A stretch of DNA of 64,000 nucleotides from Selaginella moellendorffii (taxonomy: Eukaryota; Streptophyta; Lycopodiopsida; Selaginellales; Selaginellaceae), in contig NW_003314290.1 in assembly GCF_000143415.4 (NCBI RefSeq), positions 1,012,132-1,076,131 on the forward strand, read 5' to 3'. This document shows, piece by piece, positions 12,604 through 23,564 of the stretch. The notes beneath the pieces were generated by a model. It searched no databases and was not told the origin of the DNA. It worked only from the letters and a program-made list of their open reading frames with translations. The position numbers and the translations under genes were made by a program. Position 1 is the stretch's first letter. The number at the start of each line of letters is the position of its first letter.

Positions 12604-12891
12604 TCAAGAACAAGTGGAACGCGGATGTGAATGAGAATGAAGAGGAGGATGAGATGGGCGTCGAGGGACGAGAGATGGAGAATAAAAAGAATGAGGACTA
12701 GGATGAAAAGGATAGTGGCGGTGGAAGTCCTGAACAAGGTCAGAAGAATGAATCAGGTTGCCTGCAATTTCCCAAGTGCATTCCTTAGGTCCGTAACCCT
12801 TGCAGACTACTAGATAGTAGAGTTTAGACTGTGAGATCTTGGAATCAAGGATGTCCTGAACCTCATACTCAGACCCATCCTCGAGCTGCAC
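12604..12891 (-). pseudogene. Family 3 integrase C-terminal chromodomain
   Basis: The minus-strand frame contains YEVQDILDSK, then a GYGPKECTWE stretch typical of chromodomains, where the aromatic cage and the WKGYxxxxxTWEP core are recognisable; the first W is replaced (VCKGYG). Chromodomains on integrases bind histone marks and steer insertion into heterochromatin. The following tail is Ser/Pro/His-rich. The frame is separated from the integrase core by at least one frameshift. Confidence 0.75.
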
Positions 12892-14156
12892 TGGTGGAGG
12901 CAGAGGAATGACCCAATTTGGAATAGGACTGGGAAGATAAGACTCAAGAAGAGAGGAGTGAAAAACGGGGTGAATTTTATATGAGGAGGGAAGTGCAAGA
13001 TGATAAGTGATAGGATTAATGATGGTAGTGATAGGGAAAGGACCAAGGTGTTTGAAATTGAGTTTGGGACATGGTCTAGTGGTGGAAATATTTCTCCTGA
13101 GGAGCCAGACTTTATCCCCAATATTGTAAGAGGGACAATCCTGACGATGGACATTGGCAAATGTTTTGTGAGATTCCTGAGCACGATGGAGGTGGAAGGA
13201 GATGGAGTTGTGGATTTCCTAGAGGTTGGAGACAAATGCCTTAGAGTGGGGATTTGAACGAGAGGATTCGAATGGAGAAGGAAGTGAGAGATTGAATCAG
13301 GGATTTGGCCAAAGTTTGCAAAGAAGGGGGAAATTCAAAGGGAGGAGTGAATGGATTTGTTATTGGAGAACTCAGCAAGGGGAAGGATATCGAATCAATC
13401 ATCCTGATGATAGTTGATGAAGCACCTTAGGAATTGTTCCAATGTCTGAATCATTTGCTCGGACTGTCCATCAGTTTAAGGATGATATGCTGAAGAGAGG
13501 TTAGCTTTCACTCCAAGCAGCTGCAAGAACCATTGCTAGAAATGAGAGATGAACTGAGGTCCTTGATCCGAAATCACATTTGCAGGAATCCCATGAAATC
13601 GGAAAATTTCCTTGAATACCAGTTTTGCCATATCCTTGCCTGAAAACTCCTTAGAACACAGCAGGAAGTGTGTCATCTTTGTGAAGCGATCCACCACGAC
13701 TAAAATGTTGTTGAAGCCTTAAGAACTCGGAAGATCACTCAAGAAATCCATGGAGATGGATTCCTAAGGACCTGAAGGGACCGGGAGGGAACGAAGCAAA
13801 CCTAAAGGAAGGTGGCAAGGTACCTTATTCCGGGCACAAGTGTCACAGAAGGTAACAAAAGCTTTGATATAGTCGTCCATGTCAGGCCACCAAAAGTCTT
13901 GTGCAACTAGCTCATAAGTTTTCGAAATGCTGAAGTGACCAGTAGTTAGGCTATCATGGCATGCCATCAGGACCAACCTTTGAGCATCACCTTCAGGAAC
14001 ATAAAGATGCTCCCCACGGTACAACAAGCCATCTAAGGACTCAAACTTGTCAAATTGCCGGCAGTCGGGAGTCACTAGGTGTCTAGCCTGAAGATGGGGG
14101 AAAATGTCGCTAGCGAGGTCGTCGGATTGAAGATCATTTATTATCGCATCCATCAA
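12892..14156 (-). pseudogene. Family 3 integrase
   Basis: Reading on the minus strand from 14156, the frame shows the integrase zinc-binding region (ACHDSLTTGHF then FCDTCARNK, an HHCC pattern). The catalytic core follows in the 13760-13400 region: MDFLSDLP, VVVDRFTKM, SDQGPQF and HPKTDGQSEQ carry the DDE residues. In-frame stops interrupt the core. Integrase would join the element DNA to the genome. Confidence 0.8.
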
Positions 14157-14284
14157 GGAGGAGTCCTAAGGGGCCAGGAAAATTGCCATAACTTGAAGCC
14201 AATTAGGACTAAAGATACCCTAATCTTGTTGATCGAAGGCAGGATTACCAAGCCTGAGACTGAGATAGGAGCATCAGGAAGGCC

Positions 14285-15671
14285 CTAAAGCTTTCTAGGT
14301 CTATACTTGATAACAAAGTCAAATTGACTTAGGAATTGTGCCCACCTTGCTTGACGATGGCTCAAAACTCGGGAAGTGGCTAAGCACTCAAGATTTTTGT
14401 GATCCATCCAGACTGTTGTTTGATGGCTCACCCCCTCCAAGCAACGACGCCACTCTTCAAAGGAATCCACGATGGCAAGGAGCTCCTTGTCGTGGATTTC
14501 GTAATTGAACTCCACAACCTGGAATTTCCGAGAATGGAAAGGGACCGAATGAAATTCCTGATCCACTCCGAGTTAAAACAGCACAACACCGATGGCAAAG
14601 TCAGAGGCATCTGCCTCGATGAAGAAAGGTTGTGAGGGTTTAGCATGGATCAAGATGAGAGCAGAATTGAAGGCCGCCTTGAGTGTGTCGAAGGCTTGCT
14701 AGGCAGCAGCAGACCAAGAGAAGGGAACATCCTTGCGAGTGAGATGCATGAGAGGAAGGACAATGTTGGAGTAGTGATCAATGAGTTTGCGGTAGAAGTT
14801 GGTGAAGCCAAGGAAAACCTGAACGTCCGACATTGATTGTGGAGGCTCCCATTCAAGAATAGTCTGGACTTTGGCAGGATCCATTGTGATACCCTCAGGA
14901 GTGACAATGTACCCAAGGAACTCCATAAACTTCTGATCAAAGGAACATTTCTCAAGCTTTGCGTATAGGCTGTGTTCCCGCAACTTCGCCAGCACTTTGT
15001 GCACATGCTCATTGTGCTCCTCTTGAGTTTTTTAGTACATGAGGATGTCGTTGAAGTAGACGATCACCATCTGATCAAGAACTCTTGAAAGACATCGTTG
15101 CTGGAGCATTTGTCAAGCCAAACGGCATGATAGTGTATTTGAAGTGGCCATAGCAAGTTCGGAACACAGTCTTTCATTCATTGCCAGGCTGGATTTGGAT
15201 CAGGTTGTATGCTCCACGGAGGTCGATCTTGGTGAAGAAGTGGGCACCGCTGAGGTGTTCCAATAGGTCTGAGATCAGGGGCAGCAGATAATGGTTCCGA
15301 ACAATCACCTTGTTCAAACCTCAGTAGTCGATGACTAGCCGCACACTCCCATCCTTCTTCTTGAGAAAGAAGATAAGCGCTCCAGCCAAGGACTATGAAT
15401 GCTGAATGTACCCCGATGCAAGGTTCTCATCCATGTACTCTTTGAAGGCCTTAAGCTTGGACAAGGATAACTCATAGATGCCTAGCCCCCACAGAGGTGA
15501 CGCTTCTTCCTGTAAATCAATGGGACAGTTGTAAGGCCGATGAAGAAGTAGTACACTAGCTTTTTTCTTGTCAAACACATCCCCAAAATCATGATACTTC
15601 TCAAGAAGATTGACAGGAGAAACATGCAAAGCAAAAATGAAAACAAGTTCTTCGTGAAGGAGTTCTTTCAT
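14285..15671 (-). pseudogene. Family 3 reverse transcriptase and RNase H
   Basis: The minus-strand reading contains reverse transcriptase blocks: [35 protein letters not shown] and a catalytic box read as YFNDILMY, where the usual YxDD has an N. The connection (FLGFTNFYRKLI) follows, and then RNase H, with EADAS, DKELLA and MDHKNL supplying the acidic residues. Several TGA/TAG codons and a frameshift near the catalytic box split it. It would copy the RNA into DNA inside the particle. Confidence 0.85.
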
Positions 15672-15926
15672 AGTGATTGTGGAGATAGGAGGAGGCGTAC
15701 GACTGAATAGACTGATGGGATGAGGATACTATCTAGTGTAAGATGGAAGAGAGGGAAAAGAAGATTGAGAGATAGGAAGCAAAGAGGGTGAAAACTTCAT
15801 AGAGTCAGGAACAGAACCTCAATTTGAGTTTAGGGAACATTTCCTGATTCAGACTTGATGAATAGCAGGGGAAGACGTGAGAGATGGTGACATGGGAGAG
15901 ACAAGCTGTAATTCCTTCCAACAAAT

Positions 15927-16334
15927 CTAAGGTTGGTGCAGTTGGAACCAAGGAAGGCTGAGCATCATAGAGGAGGACTTGTTGTTGATGATGTTGAAGG
16001 TGATATCGGTGACGATGGACCCAATGTGTACTCGAATGGGCAACGTTTCCCTAAGTGCAAAAGATGGAGACACAAAATGCTTGCTAATGCCTTCAACCCT
16101 CATATCCCATATAGTAGGAGAAAAAGGAATATGATGTCGGGCAGCAAAGTCCGTGTCCATGAAGCAGGAAGTTGTGCCTGAGTCCAGTAGCACTAGAGCT
16201 AGCCTTGAGTCCTGATTGTCTAGTAAAGAAAGGAGACATGGGATGTGGAAGTTGTGGGAATTGGTGGTGGCTTTGATGAAAGGTGGTGAGGAGCTTAATA
16301 AAGAAGAAAAGTGATTTTTATTCAGGGAGTCCAA
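15927..16334 (-). pseudogene. Family 3 aspartic protease region
   Basis: The minus-strand open frame carries VLLDSGTTSCFMDTDFA, a retropepsin active-site motif (DSGT), followed by a hydrophobic core (ITFNIINNKS). It lies between gag and reverse transcriptase, as in Ty3/gypsy polyproteins, and would cleave Gag-Pol. The frame is intact over about 135 residues but is cut off from its neighbours. Confidence 0.7.
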
Positions 16335-16375
16335 ACAGACAGCTCCTACTCTGTTTGGACAGGGTCATTTTCCGA

Positions 16376-17365
16376 CTACAACAGAGGTGGACCTTGAGGC
16401 AGAGTGAACTCAAGCAGTCGGGGAGGCTTCTTGGGACACACAGTTGCTTTGTGATTAGGATCAGCATAGTAGAGGCAAAGATTCTGAGATACTCGATGTT
16501 GCTTCTCAGCAGGACCCAGCTTCCCTCTGATGAGTCTGAGAGTACCAGAAATATCCATCGGGACCGGAGCAATAGGTTCAAGAGTATGCCCCGAAGACTC
16601 AAGGTGGGATTCCTGAGTCTGGGATGGGAAAACGGCGGCCTGGCAACTTTCCTGATGAAGTTCAAAGAAGTGATTGTCACATTGAACAGCTTTGTTGATG
16701 GCGTCTAACAGGTCCGTGGGATCTTCCATGGTGAGCAACAAATCCTTGACACAGTTATTGAGGCCGAAATGAAATTGATCAGCAAGGCTTGCTCATCCCA
16801 CTGAGTGTCCAAGGCAAGGAGTTGAAACTCTGCAGCATAGATCAAGGTAGGATGAGACCCCTGAGAGAGATGTCTCATCTTTGTGGTGGTAGCCCAAACC
16901 CCATTTGTCTCGCCAAAACATGCTTCGAGCTTCTCTTTGAACAACTGAAAATCCATCAACTTCGGAACCACGACCCCTTTCATGCTTTTTTCCAGAAGAG
17001 GAGAAAACCATGACAAAGCTGCACCTTTGAGCAACATCCCAATTGTGCTGATTTGAGACTCGGGAGTGGGGTACCGCCAAAGTTGAAGTGCGAAGATCAG
17101 CTTTATCTAGTTCAGGAATCCATGAAGCTCCAAACACTTGCTTGAGAACCTTTGCTAGGAAACTCACCTTCAGTTTAGGAACTCTACTTGATCCTTGAGC
17201 CGAAAGTGAAGCAAGCTCTTGTTGCATGTGAAGAAGGGCTGCCTTCAGCTCGGTATTCTCAAACTGGATTTTTGCAAGGACTTTGGCAAAGGAATTAGGA
17301 TGGCTTGGAGACTCCATCGGCAAAGAAGAAAGAAAAGGGGGAAAAAGGCAAAGGCAATCAAACAA
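16376..17365 (-). pseudogene. Family 3 gag
   Basis: Three overlapping minus-strand pieces together read as gag. They are an N-terminal part with a coiled-coil-like stretch (ENTELKAALLHMQQELASL), a capsid-like part (LKGAALSWFSPLLEKS, then FKEKLEACFG), and a C-terminal part with a zinc-knuckle remnant (CLYYADPNHKATVC, one Cys replaced). Frameshifts separate the pieces near 17037 and 16741. Confidence 0.75.
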
Positions 17366-17411
17366 TCAAAACAAGCTAAAGCAAAAGCAAAATGCACAAT
17401 CTGAATCAAAC

Positions 17412-17770
17412 TATCAAGACCCAACAAGATCAGGACTGGAAAATGCAGAAGACAAAAAGAAAAGCTAGTGGTGATGAAGAAGAGGCCTTAGACTAACATT
17501 GATTTAGATTGTGGAGAAATGGAACAAGGCTAACCTATATATACTATAGGTTGATGAAGCTCTACCACTCTTGGATTGAGGACAGCCTAAATATAGCTGA
17601 GGTTGAGGAGGCACCACGTTATCATCAGGAATGTGGTTCAAGAATCAAGAATCGTATAGAAAATTAGACAGTCAGGAATAGGGAAGTGTCTCAAGAGTTA
17701 GGAATGTGGTCTACGGGTCAGGAATCCGGTGAGAGTCAGGAATGTGGCAAGAATTGGGGAATTCTTGACA
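17412..17770 (-). repeat. Family 3 5' LTR (element orientation)
   Basis: Partner of the LTR at 12233-12592. Its first bases are TATCAAGACCC (TG changed to TA) and its end is AATTCTTGACA, followed by the ACATA duplication. Confidence 0.9.
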
Positions 17771-18040
17771 ACATATGGCAAAGGGAAATTCAAGAAAAGT
17801 TTCTTTAATAATGAGTCCTTGGGGTTCCGGAAAGGCAGATCCAAAGGCCAGCGAGCAAGTATGTGGGGGAGTTAAGCGAAAAGGGACAAACCCACGGATA
17901 AAAAAGTCAAGTCTACTAATAGTGTAGGGAACAACGTATGCTTCAACTGTGGTGAAGTGGGACACTTTTTAAGGGAATATCCCTACACAAAGAAGACTAG
18001 AGCCAATATAACCATTAAGTCGGGTGAAATCTAAATTGAG
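17771..18040 (+). pseudogene. Family 2 gag, continuation with zinc knuckle
   Basis: After the family 3 insertion, the family 2 gag frame resumes. Near 17938 it reads NNVCFNCGEVGHFLRE, a CCHC zinc knuckle in which the final Cys is replaced by Tyr. The knuckle would bind the packaged RNA. This confirms that 11239-12232 and 17771 onward were once contiguous. Confidence 0.75.
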
Positions 18041-18088
18041 GTATATGATTTAATCTTTAGCTCAAAGTTACTCATTACACAAGCAACT

Positions 18089-18454
18089 TTGGTAAAAAGT
18101 CGTTCACAACATCTACTAGCTTTCCGAGGGAAGCTCGGAGGTAGCTTTGTTAAGACCCTTATTGACATGGGTGTTTCACATAATTTTGTAGCTGCAAACA
18201 TAGTCTGGCAAGTTGGACTAATGGTGCAGTGGCTGGGTGAATCAAGGATTATAGAGTTTGTTCAAGGTAGCCAAAACACCGATGAGGTACTTCGACAAGT
18301 AAGAGTCGAAGTAAAGATATGGAAAGTAGATATGGATTTCACTGTATTAGACATGATGGGATTTGATGTAATCTTCGGGATGGATTGGTTCAATCGGTTC
18401 GTGGTAGCCTTGCATGGACAAGGTAGGATCCTTGTGGTACTAATAAATGCCTGA
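18089..18454 (+). pseudogene. Family 2 aspartic protease-like region
   Basis: The open frame shows the fold of the gypsy protease domain: FVKTLIDMGVSHNFVA (normally IDSGASHNF), later VLDMMGFDVIFGMDW (a GxDxILGMDW-type motif) just ahead of reverse transcriptase. The active-site Ser is replaced by Met, so it is unlikely to be active. It is 121 residues, as expected for this part of the polyprotein. Confidence 0.75.
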
Positions 18455-18699
18455 GAAGAATGATCTAGGGTGGAGGCTTAGGATTCTAAAGGTAGGGCAA
18501 TGTAAGGCCAAAGACTTTTGCTTGAACCTAGTGTCCACAAGAGGACAACTCACTAAAGGAACCAAGACAGCCTTTTTGTGCTTACTCTTGGTGAGGAGTG
18601 ACAAAAAGACGAGAATAAAAGAAGTATCTTTAGTGATCCAACAGGTGTTACACAAAATCTAAGATACCATGCCGGAGGAGCTACTAGTGGGGTTATCCC

Positions 18700-19592
18700 T
18701 GAATGATCAATAGAACATAAGATCAAGCTGGCTGAGGGTGCTAAGGTGGTGGTTCGTCCCCTCTATTGGTTGAACAAAAAGGAACTTGAGAAACTCAAAC
18801 ACCAATTTGAGGAGTTGGTGGAAAAAGGGTATGTTAGGTTGAGTAAGTCACCGTATGATGCACCGGTGTTATTTGTGAAAAAGAAAAATAGATCTATGCA
18901 CATGTGCATAGATTACCGGTTGCTCAAAAAATATACAAAGAAGAACAAGTACCCTTTACCAAGGATTGAGGACATGTTTGATAGGTTGGGAAAGGCAAAA
19001 TACTTCTTGAGGATCAACCTAAGGTCAGGATACTACCAGATTAGGGTAGCAGAGGAATATGTCGAGAAGACAACCTATCGGACAAGGTATAGAAGCTTTG
19101 AGTTTCTAATGATGCCCTTTGGGCTATGCAATGCATTAGCAACGTTCTCGGCACTAATAAATCACATTTTTGTATCCTACCCGGATCATTTTGTGATCAT
19201 CTACATTAATGATATCTTGATCTATAGTGAGATGCTACAAGAGCATGCTGAACACTTGACGAAGGTGTTTGAGAAACTAAGGGAACACTAGTTGTATGCT
19301 AAAGAGAGCAAATGTGACTTTGTTCAACAAGAGGTAAAGTTTCTCAGGCATGTGGTGGGCAAGGATGAGCTCAAAGTGGACTCTGAGAAAGTCCAAGCAA
19401 TCCAAGAATGGGAATGACCGTCGAATATGCACGAGTTAAGGGTATTCTTGGGGTTATGCAACTACTACCGTAAGTTTATCAGACATTATTCAAGAGTAGT
19501 CCTGCCTTTAACGGACAAAACAGGACAATGGAAGATGGTATGGATAGCAGAATGCAAGGTGACATTTGTCCACATCAAAGAGAAGTTGAGGA
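18700..19592 (+). pseudogene. Family 2 reverse transcriptase, truncated before RNase H
   Basis: From 18746 the frame reads the classic gypsy RT blocks: SPYDAPVLFVKKK, CIDYRLLKK, YPLPRIEDMFDRLGKAK, INLRSGYYQIRV, MPFGLCNALATF and YINDILIYS. The catalytic box has N where the first D of YxDD belongs. One stop follows LREH (19292). The connection region ([13 protein letters not shown]) is readable at 19427-19560. The frame is lost at about 19592, where family 1 LTR sequence begins. The remainder of pol lies at 48043 onward. Confidence 0.85.
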
Positions 19593-20149
19593 AGTATCGC
19601 AAATGTGAGTTCAGGTATCGAAAGTTACCTATCAGCCAGTCCTTACGGACACTCTTTCTTTACTGCCATGATGGCAGGAGGTCGGTATTACTGGTTCCCT
19701 TTATTGGCCCCTCTTATTCAAGTGTTAGTAAACTAGACTTTGCATCTATACTTGGCCGGACGAGCATAAGGAAGGAATTCCTAAGTGTGTATTTAGCCAA
19801 GCATACTTGGCTCAGCTTGTTAGCTCTCTTTTGCTTTGTCTTGCACTGGCTTGACAAAAACAATCGTGTATTCAGATTGATCCCTTAATATCACTGAATG
19901 ATAGCTTATTGTGTCTGCCAAACACCCTTGCTATCAGTGAGACGCAAAATCTCTAGGCCCCAAACTGGAGCCGAAAGGGTGCCACGTGGTGGTGGCCGAA
20001 GCGAAAGCCAAACGAGCGTAACATGTTTGGACTAAAAGTTCCACCTTCAAAGGTCAAGAGCGGGAGTAGAACTCCCAACAAAGTGATCGAGGAACAAGCA
20101 TGAAATGAGCAATAAGCGAGGCTCCAAAAAGGGACCCAAAAGGACCAAC

Positions 20150-20560
20150 ACGTGGTGGATGAGTCCGAGATGGAGTCCGAGATGGACCCAAGTTGGAGTC
20201 CGAGATGGAGTCTAAGATGGACCCGAGTTGGAGTCCGAGATGGACCCGAGTTGGGGTCCGAGATGGACCTGAGTTGGAGTCCGAGATGGAGTCTGAGAAG
20301 GACCCGAGATGGAGTCCGAGATGGACCCGAGAAGGACCCGAGATGGAGTCCGAGATGGACCCGAGAAGGACCTGAGATGGAGTCCAAGATGGACCCGAGA
20401 AGGACCCAAGATGGAGTCCAAGAAGGACCCGAGAAGGACCCAAGATGGAGTCCAAGAAGGACCCGAGATGGAGTTCGAGGTCGAGACCGAGACTGGGATC
20501 GAGACCGAGATCGAGGCCGAGACTAAGCCCGTGCCTGAGTCCGAGTCCGAGTCCAAGTTT
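20150..20560 (+). repeat. Array of GAGATGGACCC/GAGTCC units
   Basis: Tandem variants of GAGATGGACCCGAGATGGAGTCC (period a multiple of three) fade into six-base GAGACC units at the right. Long open frames on both strands are by-products. Confidence 0.85.
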
Positions 20561-21169
20561 GCAATGCCATGGAGAGTCTAAAATGTGGAATTATCCATGT
20601 TAGACCATATGGTAAGTAGGGAGCTTGCAAAGGAGAAGCCTTAGCAAGTTAAGGAACAGAGTTCCTTGAAGGTTCCCAAAAACAATTCTAAGTAGCTTAG
20701 TACCTAGAAAGCCAAGTGTAAATAGTTCTTAGAGTGCGCAAAATTAGAGTGGCACAGCAGAAGCGTGGTCTTGAAGTTGGCTAGGAGGCGAGGCTATCAA
20801 GGTTGGGGAAGTAGTTCCCGAGTGTTCGTAGAGAGGGATTTGAACAAAAGTCGATGGTTAAGGACTTTCACGCTTATGCATGAACCATGTTACGGTGGCT
20901 GGATGACTTGCTAAGTGAGATTGGCAAGTCAGGGGAACAAATCCCCTAGTTGAACAAATCCCTAGGCCCCAAAGTGGAGCCGAAAGGGTGCCACGTGGTG
21001 GTGGCCGAAGCGAAAGCCAAATGAGCGTAACATGTTTGGACTAAAAGCTCCACCTTGAAAAGTCAAGAGCAAGAGTGGAACTCCCAACAAAGTACTTGAG
21101 GAACGAGCACGAAGCGAGCAATAAGCAAGGCTCCAAAAAGGGACCCAAAAGGACCAACATATGACACGT

Positions 21170-21760
21170 GGATGAGTTCGAGATGGAGTTTGAGATGGAG
21201 TCCAAGATGGACCTGAGTTGGAGTCCGAGATGGAGTCCAAGATGGACCCGAGTTGGAGTCTGAGATAAACCCGAGTTGGGGTCTGAGATGGAGTCTGAGA
21301 TGGACCCGAGTTGGAGTCCAAGATGGAGTCCGAGAAGGACCTGAGATGGAGTCTGAGATGGACCCGAGAAGGACCCGAGATGGAGTCTGAGATGGACCCG
21401 AGAAGGACCCAAAATGGAGTCTGAGATGGACCCGAGAAGGACCTGAGATGGAGTCCAAGATGGACCCGNNNNNNNNNNNNNNNNNNNNNNNNNNNNNNNN
21501 NNNNNNNNNNNNNNNNNNNNNNNNNNNNNNNNNNNNNNNNNNNNNNNNNNNNNNNNNNNNNNNNNNNNACTCGAGATGGAGTCCGAGGTCGAAACCGAGA
21601 TCGGGACCGAGACTGAGACCGGGACCGGGAGCGAGACCGAGACCGGGACTGGGACCGAGACCGAGACCGAGACCGGGACCGAGACCGAGACCGAGGCCAA
21701 GGCCGAGCCCGAGTCCAAGCCCGAGTATGAGTCCGAGTCCGAGTCCGAGTCTGAGAGGGT
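21170..21760 (+). repeat. Second GAG-rich array, containing an assembly gap
   Basis: Same type of array as at 20150, in the second family 4 LTR copy. It is interrupted by 100 N at 21469-21568, so its true length is unknown. The 225-267 residue open frames spanning the gap are not genes. Confidence 0.85.
21469..21568. other. Assembly gap of 100 N
   Basis: Exactly 100 undetermined bases lie inside a tandem array. This is typical of a placeholder gap of unknown true size. Confidence 0.99.
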
Positions 21761-23564
21761 GAAAGCCCAAAGTGTTCGTCTCCCAGACCCTAGGGGGTTT
21801 AGTGAGCTTCAAAAGTATAGTAAGGGGGAGGATTGTAGTGGAGCCAGTTTGGCCAGGAAAGGCCAATTTGGCCCAGGAAAGCTATACCCAGGTGTTGGGT
21901 GATGAGTTAACCATTGAGAAGTCCAAGACTAGAGTGAATATAGACTGACAAGTGGGGTAGCTTGGTGAAGTATTCAAAAGCCGGCTCTAGTTCCCTCGGG
22001 AGATTGACTGGCCGATGCTCCCAGTCCAAGTGTGGGTGGCACTACCTACTTGGATACCTGGCATGGCTTAACGGAACCTCGCTCTAAGCCCATGGCTAGA
22101 GCACCCAAAGGTGGAAGGCGAGGAGAGTACCCATGAGTCCCATATAGGGCCATGGTGTTCCGAAATGTTGCCCCAAAGTCCCAGACTGTGAAAAGGAAGA
22201 GGAGCCATCCTCTAGTGTAGAGACCAAGGATACGGTCATGTATGGAGGAAGTTCCAGAGGACCGTGGGACTTAGTGGTCGGGCTTGTGGGCCTTGATCCA
22301 GTGGCAGTGTTGGCGAACACGGCCATGAACAGAAAGAGACTTGGTGGGGATTGGAAAAGGGATATTGGGGAAGGCTAATCCCCATGTCTGTGGGCATCCT
22401 AAGGATGCTAAGGAGTGGATCTGGGATGACCACTTATGGACGGAAGGCCCAATATTGGAGAGACGGGATTGCAATGCAGGTAGTGTTGAACCACCGATGT
22501 GACTAAGGTGAATGGGCATGGCCTAGTGTAACAGGCTGGTATGTTGGTAGTACCTTGGGGTGTTGATCATGGGATCGGACACATAGAGCATTTGGACCAA
22601 GTGCAATGGTTGAGTGGCATGGATGCCATTCTTGGGGCTAGCTAGTCCATAAGTCCAAAATAGGACTTATGGAGGTTGTGAGTGAGACTCCTCCAAGTGG
22701 TCGGATGTGTGGTTAAGTGACTAAAGTAGAATGGAAAATTTAGTCGCTTACACTATCATGCCCTTTATGTTAGTCTCATTTCTGTCCCAAATACTATTTA
22801 TGGAAAGTGTCCAGATTTGTTCATTTGGCATATCTACAGAATGTAGAGATCATCCTGAACACAATAGTGTTCGTCCCATGTCCAAATTCGCAATCTAGAG
22901 ACATTCCATATTTAATAAGTTTCAAGCTTGTCCCAGAGACTAACTCCTAGTACTAAGGGAGGCTTGGGGTGAAAGCCCAAAGCGTGTGTTCCTCAAGGGG
23001 GGGGGGGGGGTTATGGGGGTTCCAAATGTATAGTAGAGATAGTGGGTAGGTCAGGCATGGCCGACCAACCTAAGGCATAGTCTAGCTCCCACTTGTATGC
23101 CTGTCTTTGTTCTGCGTCCAACTTGGGTATAAGCCCAAGTTCCATTCCATGCTAGCTGGTGGAGTACCCATGTCCTCGTGTTAGGCCACGGTATGCCGAA
23201 ATAGTGCCAGATTCTGTTTGGCTCCGTTTTGCATGCTGGTCCTGGCAATGGGATGCTGTTTGCTTTAGGACTGTTCCAAGTCACTTCAGGCTCTTGTCCC
23301 TTTGCTCCTTGTGCTATATACTCGGGAGTCGTTCCATGCTCCAATGCTAATGCTCCTTGGATCCATGCTTGGGAGTTTAGCGCCGTTCCTTTGTTCAGTG
23401 GCTCAAGGCCTTGAACCTCGGGTTCTGCACCACTATCCTTTGGACATGTGGTATATGACATGTGGCATGTGTCACGTGGCATAAAGAGGGTTTAGGTTCC
23501 GCTTCGTGGTGTTATCCTATGGTAAATCACCATAGGATAAAGGGTAAAATCCACGTGTGCTACA

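Larger units (their letters stand above)
12233..17770 (-). mobile_element. Family 3 Ty3/gypsy chromovirus, complete but broken
   Basis: Two LTRs of about 360 bases (12233-12592 and 17412-17770) bound a pol region reading on the minus strand in the order gag, protease, reverse transcriptase, RNase H, integrase, chromodomain. ACATA flanks it at 12228-12232 and 17771-17775. A purine tract (GAGGAGGGGG on the minus strand) adjoins the 3' LTR. LTR similarity is high but not perfect. The order and the C-terminal chromodomain place it among chromoviruses. Stops and frameshifts are spread throughout. Confidence 0.9.
19936..22752 (+). mobile_element. Family 4 LTR composite
   Basis: Two family 4 LTR copies lie head to tail. 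The first starts at 19936 (AGTGAGACGCAAAATC) and the second at about 20951, ending TAGTCGCTTACA at 22752. Shared phrases include CCCCAAAGTGGAGCCGAAAGGGTGCCACGTGG. There is no gag/pol between them. CTATC duplications flank the whole, so it inserted as one unit into the family 1 LTR. Copies also occur at 52518, 54835 and, reversed, 46230-47712. Confidence 0.7.
19593..23564 (+). repeat. Family 1 5' LTR (second element), interrupted
   Basis: 19593-19935 and 22753-23564 join into one family 1 LTR, starting TCGCAAATGTGAG and ending GTGTGCTACA. Family 4 sequence splits it, with CTATC on both sides of the break (19931-19935 and 22753-22757). The primer-binding site TTTGGTATCAGAGG follows at 23565. 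A G run occurs near 22997-23010. Confidence 0.8.

Noticed and set aside
21041-21866. Open frames of 225-267 codons spanning a gap
   Set aside because: They are made of the GAG-type array plus 100 N, and are open on both strands because of the repeat period.
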